A stretch of DNA of 64,000 nt from JASHPR01 sp963739645 (GCA_963739645.1 CAVUBM010000062.1:3400-67399), one strand, 5' to 3'; counted from the stretch's first letter, positions 15,983-26,431 are shown. The notes: generated by a model not told the origin, from the sequence alone. Program-made: numbers and translations.

Positions 15983-18642
15983 TCAGCCTGCGCCCAGCGG
16001 GAGCAGGGACATGGCCGCCGCTCGCTGGGTGAGGTCGGCGGTGATGCCCTGCCGGACGCTGCACATCGCCTCGGCGAGGCTCTGGCCCGCCCTCAGGTGC
16101 TGGTGCAGGCTCACCATCAGCGGCACGGCCGCGTGGTCGTTCAGCGGGACGACGCCGGCGACGATCCCGGCCGTGCCCAGCGGCAGCAGGCTGCTGACCA
16201 GGCCGAGCAGCTCATCGGCCCCGACCGGGGCCAGGACGCCGGAGTCGCAGCTCGGGAGGATCAGCCGGTACGGCGCGCGGTGCAGCTGCTCGAAGTCGTA
16301 GACGGTCAGCGGCCCGTCGTGCAGGCGCAGCGAGGAGAACAGCGGGCTGTCCGCGCGGAAGGTTCCGTGCGCGGCGATATGGGCCAGCCAGGCCCCGTCG
16401 AGCGCGGACAGCACCCGCGCCGACGTGGCGTCCGCCCCGGACAGCTCCGTGACGTCGTCATACAGCTGAGCCACCAGCGGCACCTCGGCGCCGTCGGTGA
16501 CCAGGCCAGGCCCGCGGGCGAGCGTGACATGCCGGTGGGCTGGCGGCGTGGCCGTGTGCGCGCGCATCCAGGCGCTCGCCGACGGCGCCACGGTGAACAC
16601 GCCGTCGCCCAGGATGGGCAGCAGCGCCCACGGGAGCGTGTGCAGCCTGCTGGGCGGGACGATCACGAGCGGCCTGTCGCCCAGCTGGCTGGCGACCGGG
16701 CCGAGGATCGCGTCCTGGAGCTCCGGTCCTGTGGCCTTCAGGATGGCCAGCGCGCTGTCCGAGTCGTCCCCCGGGCGGCTGCGGGCCAGGCGGCGCAGCG
16801 CGAAGCGGGCGAACTGCGCGGCGCGGACGGCATCCTGGGTCCGGCCCGCCGTGAACTGCCGCACCCGTGAGTCCCCGCAGACAAGCACGTGCAAGGTGCC
16901 GTCGACATCGACGATCTCGATCAGCCGAGCCGGGCCGAGCTGGTGCAGCAGTTCGGCGATGTTCACGCCGCCTGACGCCGCGGATCGGCCGGGCCCCGGG
17001 CCCGCAGCGCACGGGCGCGCACCACGCCCTCGAGCCGCAGCTGTTCTCGCTGCAGCGCCGCGGCCGGGCGCCCCTCCCGCCGCGCGTCCTCGAGCCGGGC
17101 GGTCACCTCGCGCAGCGCGGCCAGGCTGGCGTTGAGCTTCGCGTCGGCCAAGGGGCGAACCGCGGGAACGGTCAGCGCGGTGGCCCGCCAGCGTTCGGTC
17201 CAGGCCAGGAAGAGCCGCGGCCGGTGCGCGTGCGCGGCATGGCGCTGCGCCAGCGCGGCCAGCTCGGCGCCGTGGGCGGTGGCCTGCGCCCGCAGCTCCG
17301 ACGCGCCCAGGGTGAACCGGTGCTCGTCCAGGACCGTAAGCCCGCCGCGGCAGGCAGCCAGCAGGCGGCGCGGCTCGGCGGCGGCTTCGGCCCGCAGCGC
17401 CTCGCTGAGCCAGCCGATGGCGCGGGCCATGGCTGGGCCGCGGCGTCGGCTCCGCGCGGCCGCGCGGAGATGGCGATCAGCCTCTGCCGGCGGCCGAGGT
17501 CCAGGGCCGCCCGCCCGGCCAGCAGGCGCGCCTGCGTCGCGTCGCCGGAGCCGAGAGCCTCCAGCCTGGCGGCGGCTCGGTTCGCCGCACGCAGCAGCCG
17601 GGCTGACACCGGGTTGGCCGCGTACTGCGCCTGGACCAGCACGAGCCCGGCGTGAGCTTGCCCCCAGGCACTCTGCTGAGACCGGAAGAGACGGTAGGCC
17701 GCCTGGGCCCGGTCCAGGGCTTCGCCCGGCTGCTCGGCGGCCAGCGCGCAGCTGGCCGCCGTCAGGAGCAATTCGGCTTTCTTGGTAGCCGGGCCATGGG
17801 CCTGCTCGATATCGCGTATGGCAGCGTCCGCCTCGGCCAGGGCCTCGCTGGCAAGTCCGGCCGCCAGCAATACGTCGCACCGGTCGTGCCTGAGGTATGG
17901 CATCGGCACGTTCAGATGCCGGTAGCGGGAGGCGGCTTCATCGAGGAAGGACAGAGCAGCCGGAAGGTCACCGGACCGGAACGCGGCCCCTCCCCGGTTG
18001 AGCACCGTATAAGCCGCTTCGAACTCCTGGCCGGTTTCAGCGAACAGGCGTCCTGCGGCCACGAAGTCAGCATCCGCGCGGCCGGGTGATCCGATGGCCA
18101 GGTAGACCAGCCCGCGGCCGCTCAGCGCCCGAGCCGTCCAGACCAGATCCCCCGCGCGGCTGCAGCACGCCGATGGCGTGGCGGAAGTCGTTCAGGGCCG
18201 CCGGATACCGGCCGAGGGTCCACAGCACGAGGCCGCGCCGGTACAGCACCCGTCCCCTCAGCACGCCCGCTGGAAAGCTGGATAGCACGATCAAGGGCGG
18301 CGAGCCCGTCCGCCGTCCGGCCCGCGTGGACCAGCGCTATCCCCAGGGAGCCCAGCACATCGGCCTCGCGTTCCACGCCGGTCGGCGGGCGAGGCGCAGC
18401 GCGGCTCGCAGCTCACGGACGCCCGCATCGACATCCCCGATATCACGCAGAACGATCCCGGCGGTCTGGTGGGCCACCGACGCCTCGTACGGGCCGGGCC
18501 GCGCAGCCAGTATCCGCCGCGCCCTGGCCAGTGCCTCGCGGGGACGGGACAAGGCCAGCAGCAGCAGGCCGTCCGTATCGCCCGGACCGGACCGGACCGC
18601 AAGCGCGCTTTCCGCCACGAAGCTAATGGTAGATTCCCGCAT
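15983..18642 (-). pseudogene. TPR-CHAT domain protease-like protein, split by about five frame breaks
   Basis: Joining successive minus-strand frames gives one ~885-residue protein. It has N-terminal TPR helices (EALARARRILAARPGPYEA; ADVLGSLGIALVHAGRTADGLAALDRA; LYRRGLVLWTLGRYPAALNDF; AAYTVLNRGGAAFRSGDLPAALSFLDEA) and a C-terminal CHAT domain, a caspase-like cysteine protease fold. In the last frame (GTG at 16966) the catalytic pair is visible: His200 in HIAAHGTF and Cys240 in LILPSCDSG. Shifts fall near 18,385, 18,270, 18,155, 17,480 and 16,965. Residues on both sides stay family-like, so the breaks may be sequence errors. It converges on the sigma operon and diverges from a subtilisin gene. 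Confidence 0.82.
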
Positions 18643-18929
18643 CTTCGCGGTCCATGTAATATTTCACGAAAGTATGTTCTATTAATGTATCGATTTGAGT
18701 CCGTCTTAGTTCAGGAAACCATAAACTTTAGTTGCTATACATCAACTAATTAAACTCGATGGCTCCGGGGCTTGCGAAAGTGATCTGCGGGACGTATTAC
18801 CTGGTCATGTGATAGTTCCGTATAAAGTCAGGCCTGGTGGGCGCAGCCGCGTCCGGCGCCAGCGGCAACCGGCCTGTCTCGGGTCTGGCACAGGCAATTC
18901 CCCATCGCTCACAACCCGGGGAGGGCGAC
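18643..18929. other. AT-rich divergent promoter region between CHAT and subtilisin genes
   Basis: This 287-base gap is much richer in A and T than its surroundings, particularly 18,650-18,760. The subtilisin gene has a strong GGGGAGGG five bases before its ATG. Several TATA-like hexamers occur (for example TATACAT near 18,735), but none can be fixed as a promoter by eye. Confidence 0.4.
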
Positions 18930-20288
18930 ATGACCGAATCAGGCGATTGGCAAAGAAATGTGGTACCCAAGGTCGCCGATGAGACAAACCTCATAATCCG
19001 TTCCTTCGAAGGTGCTGAACCTCCCGACCGAAGGACCATCAAAGCTGTTACCACCAATCGCGGGATCGACTTCATGTATGCCGAAAGCGAGATCCTGATC
19101 CGCGAAGAGCATCTCGAGCGCGTGCTGGAGATTCTGGAGCACCCGACCCGGGGCGACCTGGAGCGGGATGAGCCTGACCGGATCCAGCGCGTCATCGAGG
19201 GTGTGGTCCTGCTCCGGCTGCGCGAAGGCCGATTCTCCCTCGCACTCGACGCGCTCAACGAGGTTGACCAGCAGCTCAGCCCGGGGATCGCGACACCGAA
19301 CCACGTCCTGACCGTGGCGACGGGTCAGGGCGGCGGCTGCTCGGCCACGGAACCCCAGGAGGTGTACTTCGAGATCGAGCCCTTTCCCTCGGTCTGCCAT
19401 GACGGCGGCGCCGGGGTGCTGATCTATATGGCCGACACCGGGCTGCTGCAGGACGCCGCGGCCCATCCGTGGCTGGGGTACGGGGTTCAGATGGAGAATC
19501 TGGTCGCGGATGTGGACCCTCTTGGCCCGGGCAGCCCGCCGACGATTCCGGAGTGCGCCGGTCACGGAACGTTCGGCGCGGGCGTTCTGCGATGCATGGC
19601 ACCTGACGCGCAGATCATCATGACCCGTGCCCTCCTGTACGGGGGCAGCCAGGTGGAATCGAATCTGGTACCGGTGCTCGAATCGGCGCTTAACCTCGGC
19701 GCGGACATCTTCCACCTGACCATTGCCTGTCTGTCCAGGAATGACCAGGCCCTGATCGGTTTCGAGGTGTGGCTCAACCACCTGCGCCAGCACCAGGGCG
19801 CGATCTGCATCGCCCCGGCCGGTAACTGCGGCTTCGACCGGCCGGAATGGCCGGCCGCGTTCCCCGGGGTGATTGCCGTCGGCGCGCTCGGCGGCGACTG
19901 GCGCGGCCGGGCGACATTCAGCAACTTCGGTCCGTGGGTCGACGTGTACGCGCCGGGGAGGGACCTCGTCAACGCGTTCGCGACCGGCACGTATACCTGC
20001 TACGTGTACCCGTATGCCGGGCCGCCGGGCCAAGTCCGGAACTTCTACGGCATGGCCAAGTGGAGCGGCACGTCGTTCTCGACGCCGATCGTGACCGGGC
20101 TGATCGCGGCCCGCATGTCCCGCACCGGCGAGAACGCCCGGCAGGCGGCTGCGGCGCTGCTGGCCGAGGCGCGGGCCCAGGCGATCCCGGGCGTCGGCCC
20201 GATCCTGCTGCCCTGCTGTGGCCCCAGGCACGAGCCGCCCGCGACGTGCGGGGGGTGCGGCTGCTGCGACCACCACCATCGGTGTTGA
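18930..20288 (+). CDS. Cytoplasmic S8 family (subtilisin-like) serine peptidase with Cys/His-rich tail
   Basis: The 452-residue protein lacks a signal peptide, so it probably acts inside the cell. An N-terminal ~125-residue region (TTNRGIDFMYAESEILIREE, DRIQRVIEGVVLLRLREG) is followed by the catalytic domain: Asp169 in YMADTGLL, His212 in CAGHGTFGAGV, Asn299 in APAGN, and Ser382 in WSGTSFSTP, all correctly placed. The C-terminus is unusual, CCGPRHEPPATCGGCGCC followed by DHHHRC, and could bind metal. The ATG at 18930 is fixed by GGGGAGGG. It lies back-to-back with the TPR-CHAT gene and close to the sigma operon, suggesting a shared proteolytic pathway. Confidence 0.88.
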   Translation: MTESGDWQRNVVPKVADETNLIIRSFEGAEPPDRRTIKAVTTNRGIDFMYAESEILIREEHLERVLEILEHPTRGDLERDEPDRIQRVIEGVVLLRLREGRFSLALDALNEVDQQLSPGIATPNHVLTVATGQGGGCSATEPQEVYFEIEPFPSVCHDGGAGVLIYMADTGLLQDAAAHPWLGYGVQMENLVADVDPLGPGSPPTIPECAGHGTFGAGVLRCMAPDAQIIMTRALLYGGSQVESNLVPVLESALNLGADIFHLTIACLSRNDQALIGFEVWLNHLRQHQGAICIAPAGNCGFDRPEWPAAFPGVIAVGALGGDWRGRATFSNFGPWVDVYAPGRDLVNAFATGTYTCYVYPYAGPPGQVRNFYGMAKWSGTSFSTPIVTGLIAARMSRTGENARQAAAALLAEARAQAIPGVGPILLPCCGPRHEPPATCGGCGCCDHHHRC

Positions 20289-20297
20289 CTATGACCC

Positions 20298-20741
20298 ATG
20301 GCTGTTGAGGGTGAGTACGAGCCGAGCGCGCAGGCCTGGGTCCGGGAACAGGTCGAGCTGTATGAGGGCTCAGGCGGCACGCAGGGCACGACCCTGCGGG
20401 ACACCGGCCTTCCTGTGGTGATCGTCACCAACCGCGGGGCACGCAGCGGCAAGGTGCGCAAGACGCCGCTGATGCGGGTGGAGCAAGACGGCCGCTATGC
20501 CGCGGTCGCGTCGCAGGGCGGCGCCCCGACCCACCCGTACTGGTATTACAACCTCCGCGCCGACCCGCACATCGAGGTCCAGGACGGCCCGCGCAAGCAG
20601 GACATGGTCGCCAGGGAGCTCGCCGGTGACGAGCGCGCCCAGTGGTGGGAACGCGCGGTGGCCGCCTACCCGCCCTATGCCGAGTACCAGCAGCGGACCA
20701 CGCGCCAGATCCCGGTGTTCGTGCTCGAGCCCGCGGGCTGA
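20298..20741 (+). CDS. Deazaflavin (F420)-dependent nitroreductase family protein (Ddn-like)
   Basis: The 147-residue protein matches the Ddn family: VIVTNRGARSGKVRKTPLMRVEQDGRY, ASQGGAPTHPYWYYNLRADP and IEVQDG, with an ARELAGDERAQWWERAVAAYP tail. Family members bind F420H2 and reduce quinones or nitroaromatics at the membrane. The GxRSGKxRxTPL loop is the cofactor phosphate site. It begins nine bases after the subtilisin stop, which may be chance. Physiological substrate unknown. Confidence 0.88.
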   Translation: MAVEGEYEPSAQAWVREQVELYEGSGGTQGTTLRDTGLPVVIVTNRGARSGKVRKTPLMRVEQDGRYAAVASQGGAPTHPYWYYNLRADPHIEVQDGPRKQDMVARELAGDERAQWWERAVAAYPPYAEYQQRTTRQIPVFVLEPAG

Positions 20742-20876
20742 CGCCGGCCCGTGGTAGTGGCACGAATCCGGTCGGCGGGCTAGCCACCTCGCCTGCGGGC
20801 CGGGGAGCCGGCCAGACTGCGTCAGGACAGCCGAGGATTCGGCGTGAGCTGACCAGACAGGGCGAGGCGGGCCGCC

Positions 20877-23331
20877 ATGAGCCGACAGGCCTTCCGGGTC
20901 GCGTGGTACCGGTTCCGGTCCACGCTCTCCGACCGCTGGGGCGGGTACCTGGCGCTGGTCCTGCTGGTCGGGTTCGTCGGCGGCCTGGCCATGGGCGCCG
21001 TGGCCGCGGCCCGGCGGACCCAGTCGGCGTTCCCTGCCTACCTGGCCAGCACCAGCCCGTCCGACCTGACCGTGCTGACCGGCCTGAGAGGCCTGGGCTC
21101 TGGTGGCGGGTTCGATCCGGCGCTCGTGCACAGGATCGCCCGCCTGCGCCACGTGCAGCGGGTCGAGAGCTACGGCCTGATGGACGCGGCGGTGCTGGCG
21201 CCGGACGGCGCCGTGGAATTCAACGCGATGGGCATACCCGGCAGCATCGACGGCGAGTACTTCAGCCAGGACCGCCCGTCGATCGTCCAGGGCCGGATGG
21301 CCAACCCGGCCCGGGCCGACGAGGTGGTGGTCGACGCCCGGGGCACCCCGGCGAGCGTGCACGTGGGCCAGGTCATCCCGTTCGGGTTCTTCACCAACGC
21401 GCAGGAGAGCTCGCCGGACTTCGGCCGGCCGGGCGTGAAGCCGTTTCTGCGGATCAACGTCAAGGTGGTCGGCAAGGCAGAGTTCAGCCAGGAGGTGGTG
21501 GAGGACCAGATCGACACCGGCCGCAACGGCGGCGTGCTGTTCACCCCGGCCCTCACCCGGCGGCTGCTGCAGTGCTGCACCCTGGGCAGCCAGAGCGCCA
21601 TCCAGCTCAGCGGCGGCAGCCGCAACGTGGCCGCGACCGAGGCCAGCATCGAGCGGCTGCTGCCCAAAGGCTTCCCTGTCGAGTTCTACGTCACGTCCCT
21701 CACTACGGCCAAGGCCGAGCGGGCCATCAGGCCAGAGTCGATCGCGCTCGGGGTGTTCGGCGGGATCGCGGCCCTGGCCGCCCTGCTCATCGCGGGTCAG
21801 CTCATCGGCCGGCAGCTCCGTCTCGGCGCCGGTGACCTCGGCGTCTTGCGCGCCCTCGGCGCGGATCCGGCCATGACGACCGGCGACGGCCTGCCCGGCA
21901 TTCTGGGCGCCGTGGTGGCGGGCTCCCTGCTGGCTGCCGTGGTGGCCGTGGTGCTCTCGCCGATCGCGCCGCTGGGTTCCGTCCGCGCCGTGTACCCCCA
22001 ACCCGGCATCGCCACCGACTGGACCGTCCTCGGCGCGGGTGCGGCCGTGCTGACCGGTGCCCTGTCGGTGCTGGCCGTGGCGCTGGCCTACCGGGGCGCA
22101 CCCCACCGGGCCGCACCGCGGGCCCGGCGGGCCGTAGGCCGCGGATCGGCCGTCGTGCGCACGGCCGCGGCGATGGGACCGCCACCGCCCGTGGTCGAGG
22201 GCCTCCGGCTGGCCGTTGACCCCGGCACCGGGCGCAATGCGGTGCCGGTCCGGTCCGCCATCCTGGGCGCCGCCCTGGCCATGATCGCCATGATTGCCAC
22301 GGTGACGTTCGGCGCGAGCCTGGGCACGCTCGTCTCCCACCCCCGGCTGTACGGCTGGAACTGGACGTACGACCTGAGCGCCGGCAATCCCACGTTCATC
22401 CCCAGGCCGCGCGCGGCGGCCCTGCTCGACCACGATCCGGCGGTGGCCGCGTGGACGGGCATCTACTTCGCGACGTTCAAGATCGACGGCCAGACCGTGC
22501 CCGTGCTCGGCGAGAGCCCCAGGGCGCCGGTCGGCCCGCCCGTGCTCTCCGGCCGTGGCCTGGACGCCGCAGGCCAGATCGTGCTCGGCCCCGCCACCCT
22601 GGCCCAGCTGCACAAGCACGTCGGCGACGTGGTCACCGTGGACAACGGCGGCGGCGGCCGCTTCCGCCTGCGGATCGCCGGCACCGCCACGCTGCCGTCG
22701 CTCGGCATCCAGGGCACGCTGCACACCGAGATGGGCACCGGTGCGGAGGTCGCCTACCCGCTCATCCCGCGCGCCGTGAGCAGCCAGCCCAACGACATTC
22801 TGGTTACGCTCCGGCCCGGGGCGGATCGCGCCGCGGCCCGCGCCGGCCTGCAGCGGCTGGTTCCGGCGGCCAACGGGCGGCCAGGTCATACCCGTGCAGC
22901 GCCCGGCCGAGATCGTGAACTACCGGTCGATGGGGACCACCCCCGCCTACCTGGGCGCGGCCCTGGCGGCCGGGGCCGTGGCCGCCCTCTGCCTGACCCT
23001 GTTCGCCTCGGTGCGCCGTCGCCGCAGGGAGCTGGCCCTGCTGAAGACCATCGGGTTCACCCGGCGTCAACTGGCCGCGGCCGTGGCCTGGCAGTCCACG
23101 ATCGCCGTGGCGCTGGGCGCCATCGTCGGCGTGCCCCTCGGCATCGCGCTGGGCCGCTTCCTCTGGGACCTGTTCGCCCGGCAGATCAGCGTGGTGCCCG
23201 AGCCGGCCGTGCCCGGCCTGCCGGTCGTCCTCATCACCGTCGGGGCGCTCGTGCTGGCCAACATCGTGGCCGCGGTTCCCGGCCGCATGGCCGCGCGAAC
23301 TCCTCCCGCGCTGCTGCTGCGCGCCGAGTGA
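20877..23331 (+). CDS. ABC transporter permease with two FtsX domains (one frame break)
   Basis: The protein (about 817 residues) starts with a cytoplasmic helix and TM1 (GGYLALVLLVGFVGGLAMGAV), a large extracytoplasmic MacB-like part, an FtsX block with LGAGDLGVLRALGADPAMT, a second periplasmic part, and a final FtsX block with RRRRELALLKTIGFTRRQLAAAVAWQ. The first frame is lost near 22,885 (AANGRPG) and resumes as GGQVIPVQRPAE in the frame ending at 23331, a one-base shift. Such permeases export lipids or peptides or signal with a cognate ATPase. No ATPase gene is next to it here. Confidence 0.82.
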
Positions 23332-23349
23332 TCCGGTCCGCTCCGGCGG

Positions 23350-24264
23350 CTAGGTCTGAGCCATCCCGGTGAGCACCACCGTGCCGTGCTGGCGGCCGTC
23401 ACCGGGGGCTTCCGCGGTGATCTCCATGGTGGGGAACTGGCGGGGGTCAGCGGCGCTCCACATCGTGATGCTCGCCGTGCCGGAACGCCCGGTGGTGAAC
23501 GTGCCCGCGGGAATGAGCTCGCGGTGGCCCGGGCGGCTGCCCGGCCCGGCGTACCAGCATTCGTAGTAACGGCCCGCGCCGAGATCCCTGAGGCCGTGCA
23601 CGCTGAGCGTGATCGACCAGCCCCCGGCCCTGCGGTGGGCGACCGCCGTGCCCGAGGCCCGGCCCGACACGGCGTGCAGGCCGATCGCGACGGCTCCGGC
23701 CGGGCTGGCTTCCAGCCTGGGCAGGATGACGAGGCCGGCCACGAGCACGGCCGCCACCGCGCCCACCGCTGCGGCGGCCGCGACCATGCGGGCGGGCCGG
23801 CGCGGCCGCGACCGCCGTCGTGCGGCCTGGCCCGGGGCGGCGCCCGCCCTGGCCTGCCGGGCCGCCCGGGCGAGGGTGCGGGCCTGCAGGTCGGGGCGCT
23901 GGTGTCCGGGCGGGGGCGTGGCGCTGTGCAGGACCTGGGTGACCGGCTCGAACTCGGCGACCGCGGCCTGGCAGTGCACGCACGTGCCGAGGTGCTGCTC
24001 GAACCGCCTGGCCTCGTCGGCGTCCAGCGCGCCGAGAGCCCAGGCCGCGGATTCAGGATGGGCGAGCTCCGTGCGGCCCTCGGGCGGCACGGAGGTCCAG
24101 CCGGGCTGGGCCCGCAGCGCTCGCATGCGCCGGAGCATGCGCGCCTTGACGGTGCCCAGAGCTAAACGCTTGGCAACCATCTCGTCAGCGGCCTGATCCT
24201 CAGCATCGGTTAACGGCACGAGGCCCCTCTTAGGCTTACGCCCCGGGGCCACCCGATGGTTCAC
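23350..24264 (-). CDS. Membrane anti-sigma factor (zf-HC2/RskA-like) carrying a sigma-4 relic at its N-terminus
   Basis: Residues ~70-110 form a ZAS zinc-finger domain (HPESAAWALGALDADEARRFEQHL, then GTCVHCQAAVAEF). One helix follows (MVAAAAAVGAVAAVLVAGLVIL), then an extracytoplasmic beta domain of RskA type. The first ~50 residues are odd: EDQAADEMVAKRLALGTVKARMLRRMRALR looks like the end of sigma region 4 (LGTVKSRxxRxxxxLR). No full sigma gene is upstream, so this seems a fusion with, or relic of, the partner sigma. Start GTG 24264; internal starts are possible. It converges tail to tail with the FtsX permease gene. Confidence 0.75.
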   Translation of the reverse strand: MNHRVAPGRKPKRGLVPLTDAEDQAADEMVAKRLALGTVKARMLRRMRALRAQPGWTSVPPEGRTELAHPESAAWALGALDADEARRFEQHLGTCVHCQAAVAEFEPVTQVLHSATPPPGHQRPDLQARTLARAARQARAGAAPGQAARRRSRPRRPARMVAAAAAVGAVAAVLVAGLVILPRLEASPAGAVAIGLHAVSGRASGTAVAHRRAGGWSITLSVHGLRDLGAGRYYECWYAGPGSRPGHRELIPAGTFTTGRSGTASITMWSAADPRQFPTMEITAEAPGDGRQHGTVVLTGMAQT

Positions 24265-24328
24265 GAGAGGCCGGCAGCCACGTCCCCTGGCGGCGCCGGG
24301 GTTCTGGCCGAACTCCTGGTCAGCAGGA

Positions 24329-25207
24329 TCAGAGGTCGGGAATCTGCAGGTCGAGATTGGGCCGGTCCAGGCCGCCGTCGACCTCGAGGATCTTCCCGGT
24401 GACGTAGGCGGAGGCGGGCGAGGCCAGGTACACGATCGCGGCCGCGATGTCCTCCGGGTCGGCGATCCGGCCCAGCAGGGTCTCCCGCTCCATCTGGGCG
24501 CGCAGCGTGTCGTCGGTGAGCACGATGTCCAGCGCGGAGGTCGCCACCGAGCCCACCGCGATCGCGTTGACCCGGATCCGGGGGGCCAGGTCGGCCGCGG
24601 CCAGCCGGGTGTAGTGCGCCAGGGCCGCCTTGGCCGTGCCGTAGGCGAGGTAACCGCGGCCGGCGACCCGGCCGACGGCCGACGAGATGTTGATCACGGC
24701 GCCCACCGGCCGGTCGCCGTCCTGCGGGCCGCCCGAGCCTCCGGCCCCTTCCCGCGGGCCGCCGCCCGGTCCCCCGCCCCCGTTTTCCCCGGCGGGACCC
24801 GAGGCGAGCAGGTGCGGGACAGCGGCCTGCGTCAGGCTGTGCGCGATCTCGACGTTGAACTGGAACGCCCTCGCCAGGTGCCGCGGCTTGGTCGCGACGA
24901 ACGGCCGCGGCATCGCGCCGCCCACGTTGTTGACCACGATGTCCAGCCGGCCGAAGGCCTCGACCGCGGCGGAGGCCAGCCCGGCCGCGGCGTCGAGGTC
25001 GGACAGGTCGGCGGGCACGGCCAGGGCCCGGCGCCCCGCCGCCTCGATCTCCAGCGCCACCTTGGCCAGCTGGTCCTCGGTGCGTGCCGCGATCACCACG
25101 TCCGCCCCGGCCTGGGCCAGGGCGATCGCGGCGGCCGCGCCGATCCCGCGGCCCGCCCCGGTCACGACGGCCACCTGACCGGTGACCCGGAAACGGTCCA
25201 GGATCAT
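24329..25207 (-). CDS. SDR family NAD(P)-dependent oxidoreductase
   Basis: The 292-residue classical short-chain dehydrogenase has VVTGAGRGIGAAAA (cofactor loop), VVNNVGG, INISSAVGRVAGRGYLAYGTAKAAL with catalytic Ser, Tyr and Lys, and C-terminal SAYVTGKILEVDGG. AAGGGCGG lies just before the ATG at 25207. Unusually, a ~30-residue Gly/Pro/Glu-rich insertion (ENGGGGPGGGPREGAGGSGG) separates HLLAS from the catalytic-serine strand. Substrate unknown. Confidence 0.87.
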   Translation of the reverse strand: MILDRFRVTGQVAVVTGAGRGIGAAAAIALAQAGADVVIAARTEDQLAKVALEIEAAGRRALAVPADLSDLDAAAGLASAAVEAFGRLDIVVNNVGGAMPRPFVATKPRHLARAFQFNVEIAHSLTQAAVPHLLASGPAGENGGGGPGGGPREGAGGSGGPQDGDRPVGAVINISSAVGRVAGRGYLAYGTAKAALAHYTRLAAADLAPRIRVNAIAVGSVATSALDIVLTDDTLRAQMERETLLGRIADPEDIAAAIVYLASPASAYVTGKILEVDGGLDRPNLDLQIPDL

Positions 25208-25507
25208 GTGCCGCCCTTGCCGGTTGGGAGTGCGCTCAGCATACGAGATAACTAGAACACGTTTCAATTCTGCCGCAGGCGGCCCGGCGCGGCCGGGACA
25301 CCGAACAATCCCCCGGCGTGATTCCGCTGGCTGACCGCCACGAGGAGCACGATCGTCCAGCCCGGCCCGGTGCACAGCGGGCTGACCGCGGATCCAGCCG
25401 CCGAGCTGGAGCACCTCTTCGACAAACTGGTGCGCTGACCGGCCGAGAGCCCGTCCTGGCCGGGTTCAGGCGTGCCTGAGCCGCGGGACGGCGATACGTT
25501 GGCAGCG
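25208..25507. other. Intergenic region, possible gene fragment
   Basis: No complete gene is seen. A short plus-strand frame ending at TGA 25436-25438 reads GPVHSGLTADPAAELEHLF before FDKLVR and may be the tail of a lost gene. The rest is unassigned. Confidence 0.3.
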
Positions 25508-26424
25508 ATGACCGATGAGCGTGGCGCAGCTGCCGGGACGGTTGAGCCCGGTACGCCGGCAGAGGTGGCGGCGGTCGTCGCGTTCTGGCAAAAATCGGGC
25601 TGCCCGGCCTGGTGGACGTGCACGCCCACTTCATGCCGGCCAACGTGCTGGACAAGGTCTGGAAGTACTTCGAGGACGGCCGCGAGGCGGGGCAGGCGTG
25701 GCCGGTCGCGTACCGGCGGCCCGAGCCGGAACGGGTGGCCCTGCTCCGCGCGTTCGGGGTACGCAGGTTCGGCGCGCTGTCGTACCCGCACAAGCCCGGC
25801 ATGGCGGCCTGGCTCAACTCGTGGGCGGCCGAGTTCGCGACCCGGACCCCGGATGCGCTGCACAGCGCCACGTTCTACCCGGAGCCGGGCGCCGGCGGGT
25901 ACGTGGCCGGGGCGATCGGCGCGGGGGCCCGCCTGTTCAAGGCGCACCTGCAGGTGGGCGGCTATGACCCCAGGGACGAACTGCTCGACCCGGTCTGGGG
26001 GATGCTCGCCGAGGCGGGTGTGCCGGTCATCGTCCACTGCGGGTCGGGGCCGACGCCGGGCCGGTACACCGGGCCCGGGCCGATCTCTGAGGTGGTCGCC
26101 CGCCACCCGCGGCTTACCATGATCGTGGCTCATCTCGGGGCGCCCGAGTACACGGAGTTCTTTGACCTCATGCAGCGGCACGCCGGCGTCTATCTCGACA
26201 CCACGATGGTGTTCACCAGCTTCTTCGAGCGCCTGATGCCGTTCCCGGCCGAGCTGCGGCCCCGGCTGGCCGAGTCCGCCGACCGCATCTTGCTCGGCAC
26301 CGACTATCCCAACATCCCTCATCCCTACCTGACCCAGCTGCTGGCCCTCGCCCGCCTGGACTTGGGCGCCGACTGGCTCCGCGCCGTCTGCCATGACAAC
26401 GCGGCCCGGCTGCTGGGGCTGTGA
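25508..26424 (+). CDS. Amidohydrolase family protein (metal-dependent TIM barrel), one frame break
   Basis: The first frame (ATG 25508) reads MTDERGAAAGTVEPGTPAE and VAAVVAFWQK; the second resumes as IGLPGLVDVHAHFMPANVLDKVW and ends RAVCHDNAARLLGL. The break lies at the AAAAA run near 25,592-25,596, where one base added restores WQKIGLPG. The metal-site HxH (DVHAHF), PVIVHCGSG, MIVAHLGAPEY and ILLGTDYPNIPH are typical of the amidohydrolase_2 (ACMSD-like) decarboxylase/hydrolase group. The reaction cannot be fixed. It is followed after seven bases by the LigD-like gene. Confidence 0.8.
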
Positions 26425-26431
26425 CCTGACC

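Noticed and set aside
18939..20279. 446-residue minus-strand frame over the subtilisin
   Set aside because: Shadow frame; the plus strand has an intact catalytic triad.
20370..22889. 839-residue open frame on the minus strand
   Set aside because: It is the GC-rich shadow of the FtsX permease on the other strand; composition is Arg/Gly/Ala/His-rich with no domain.
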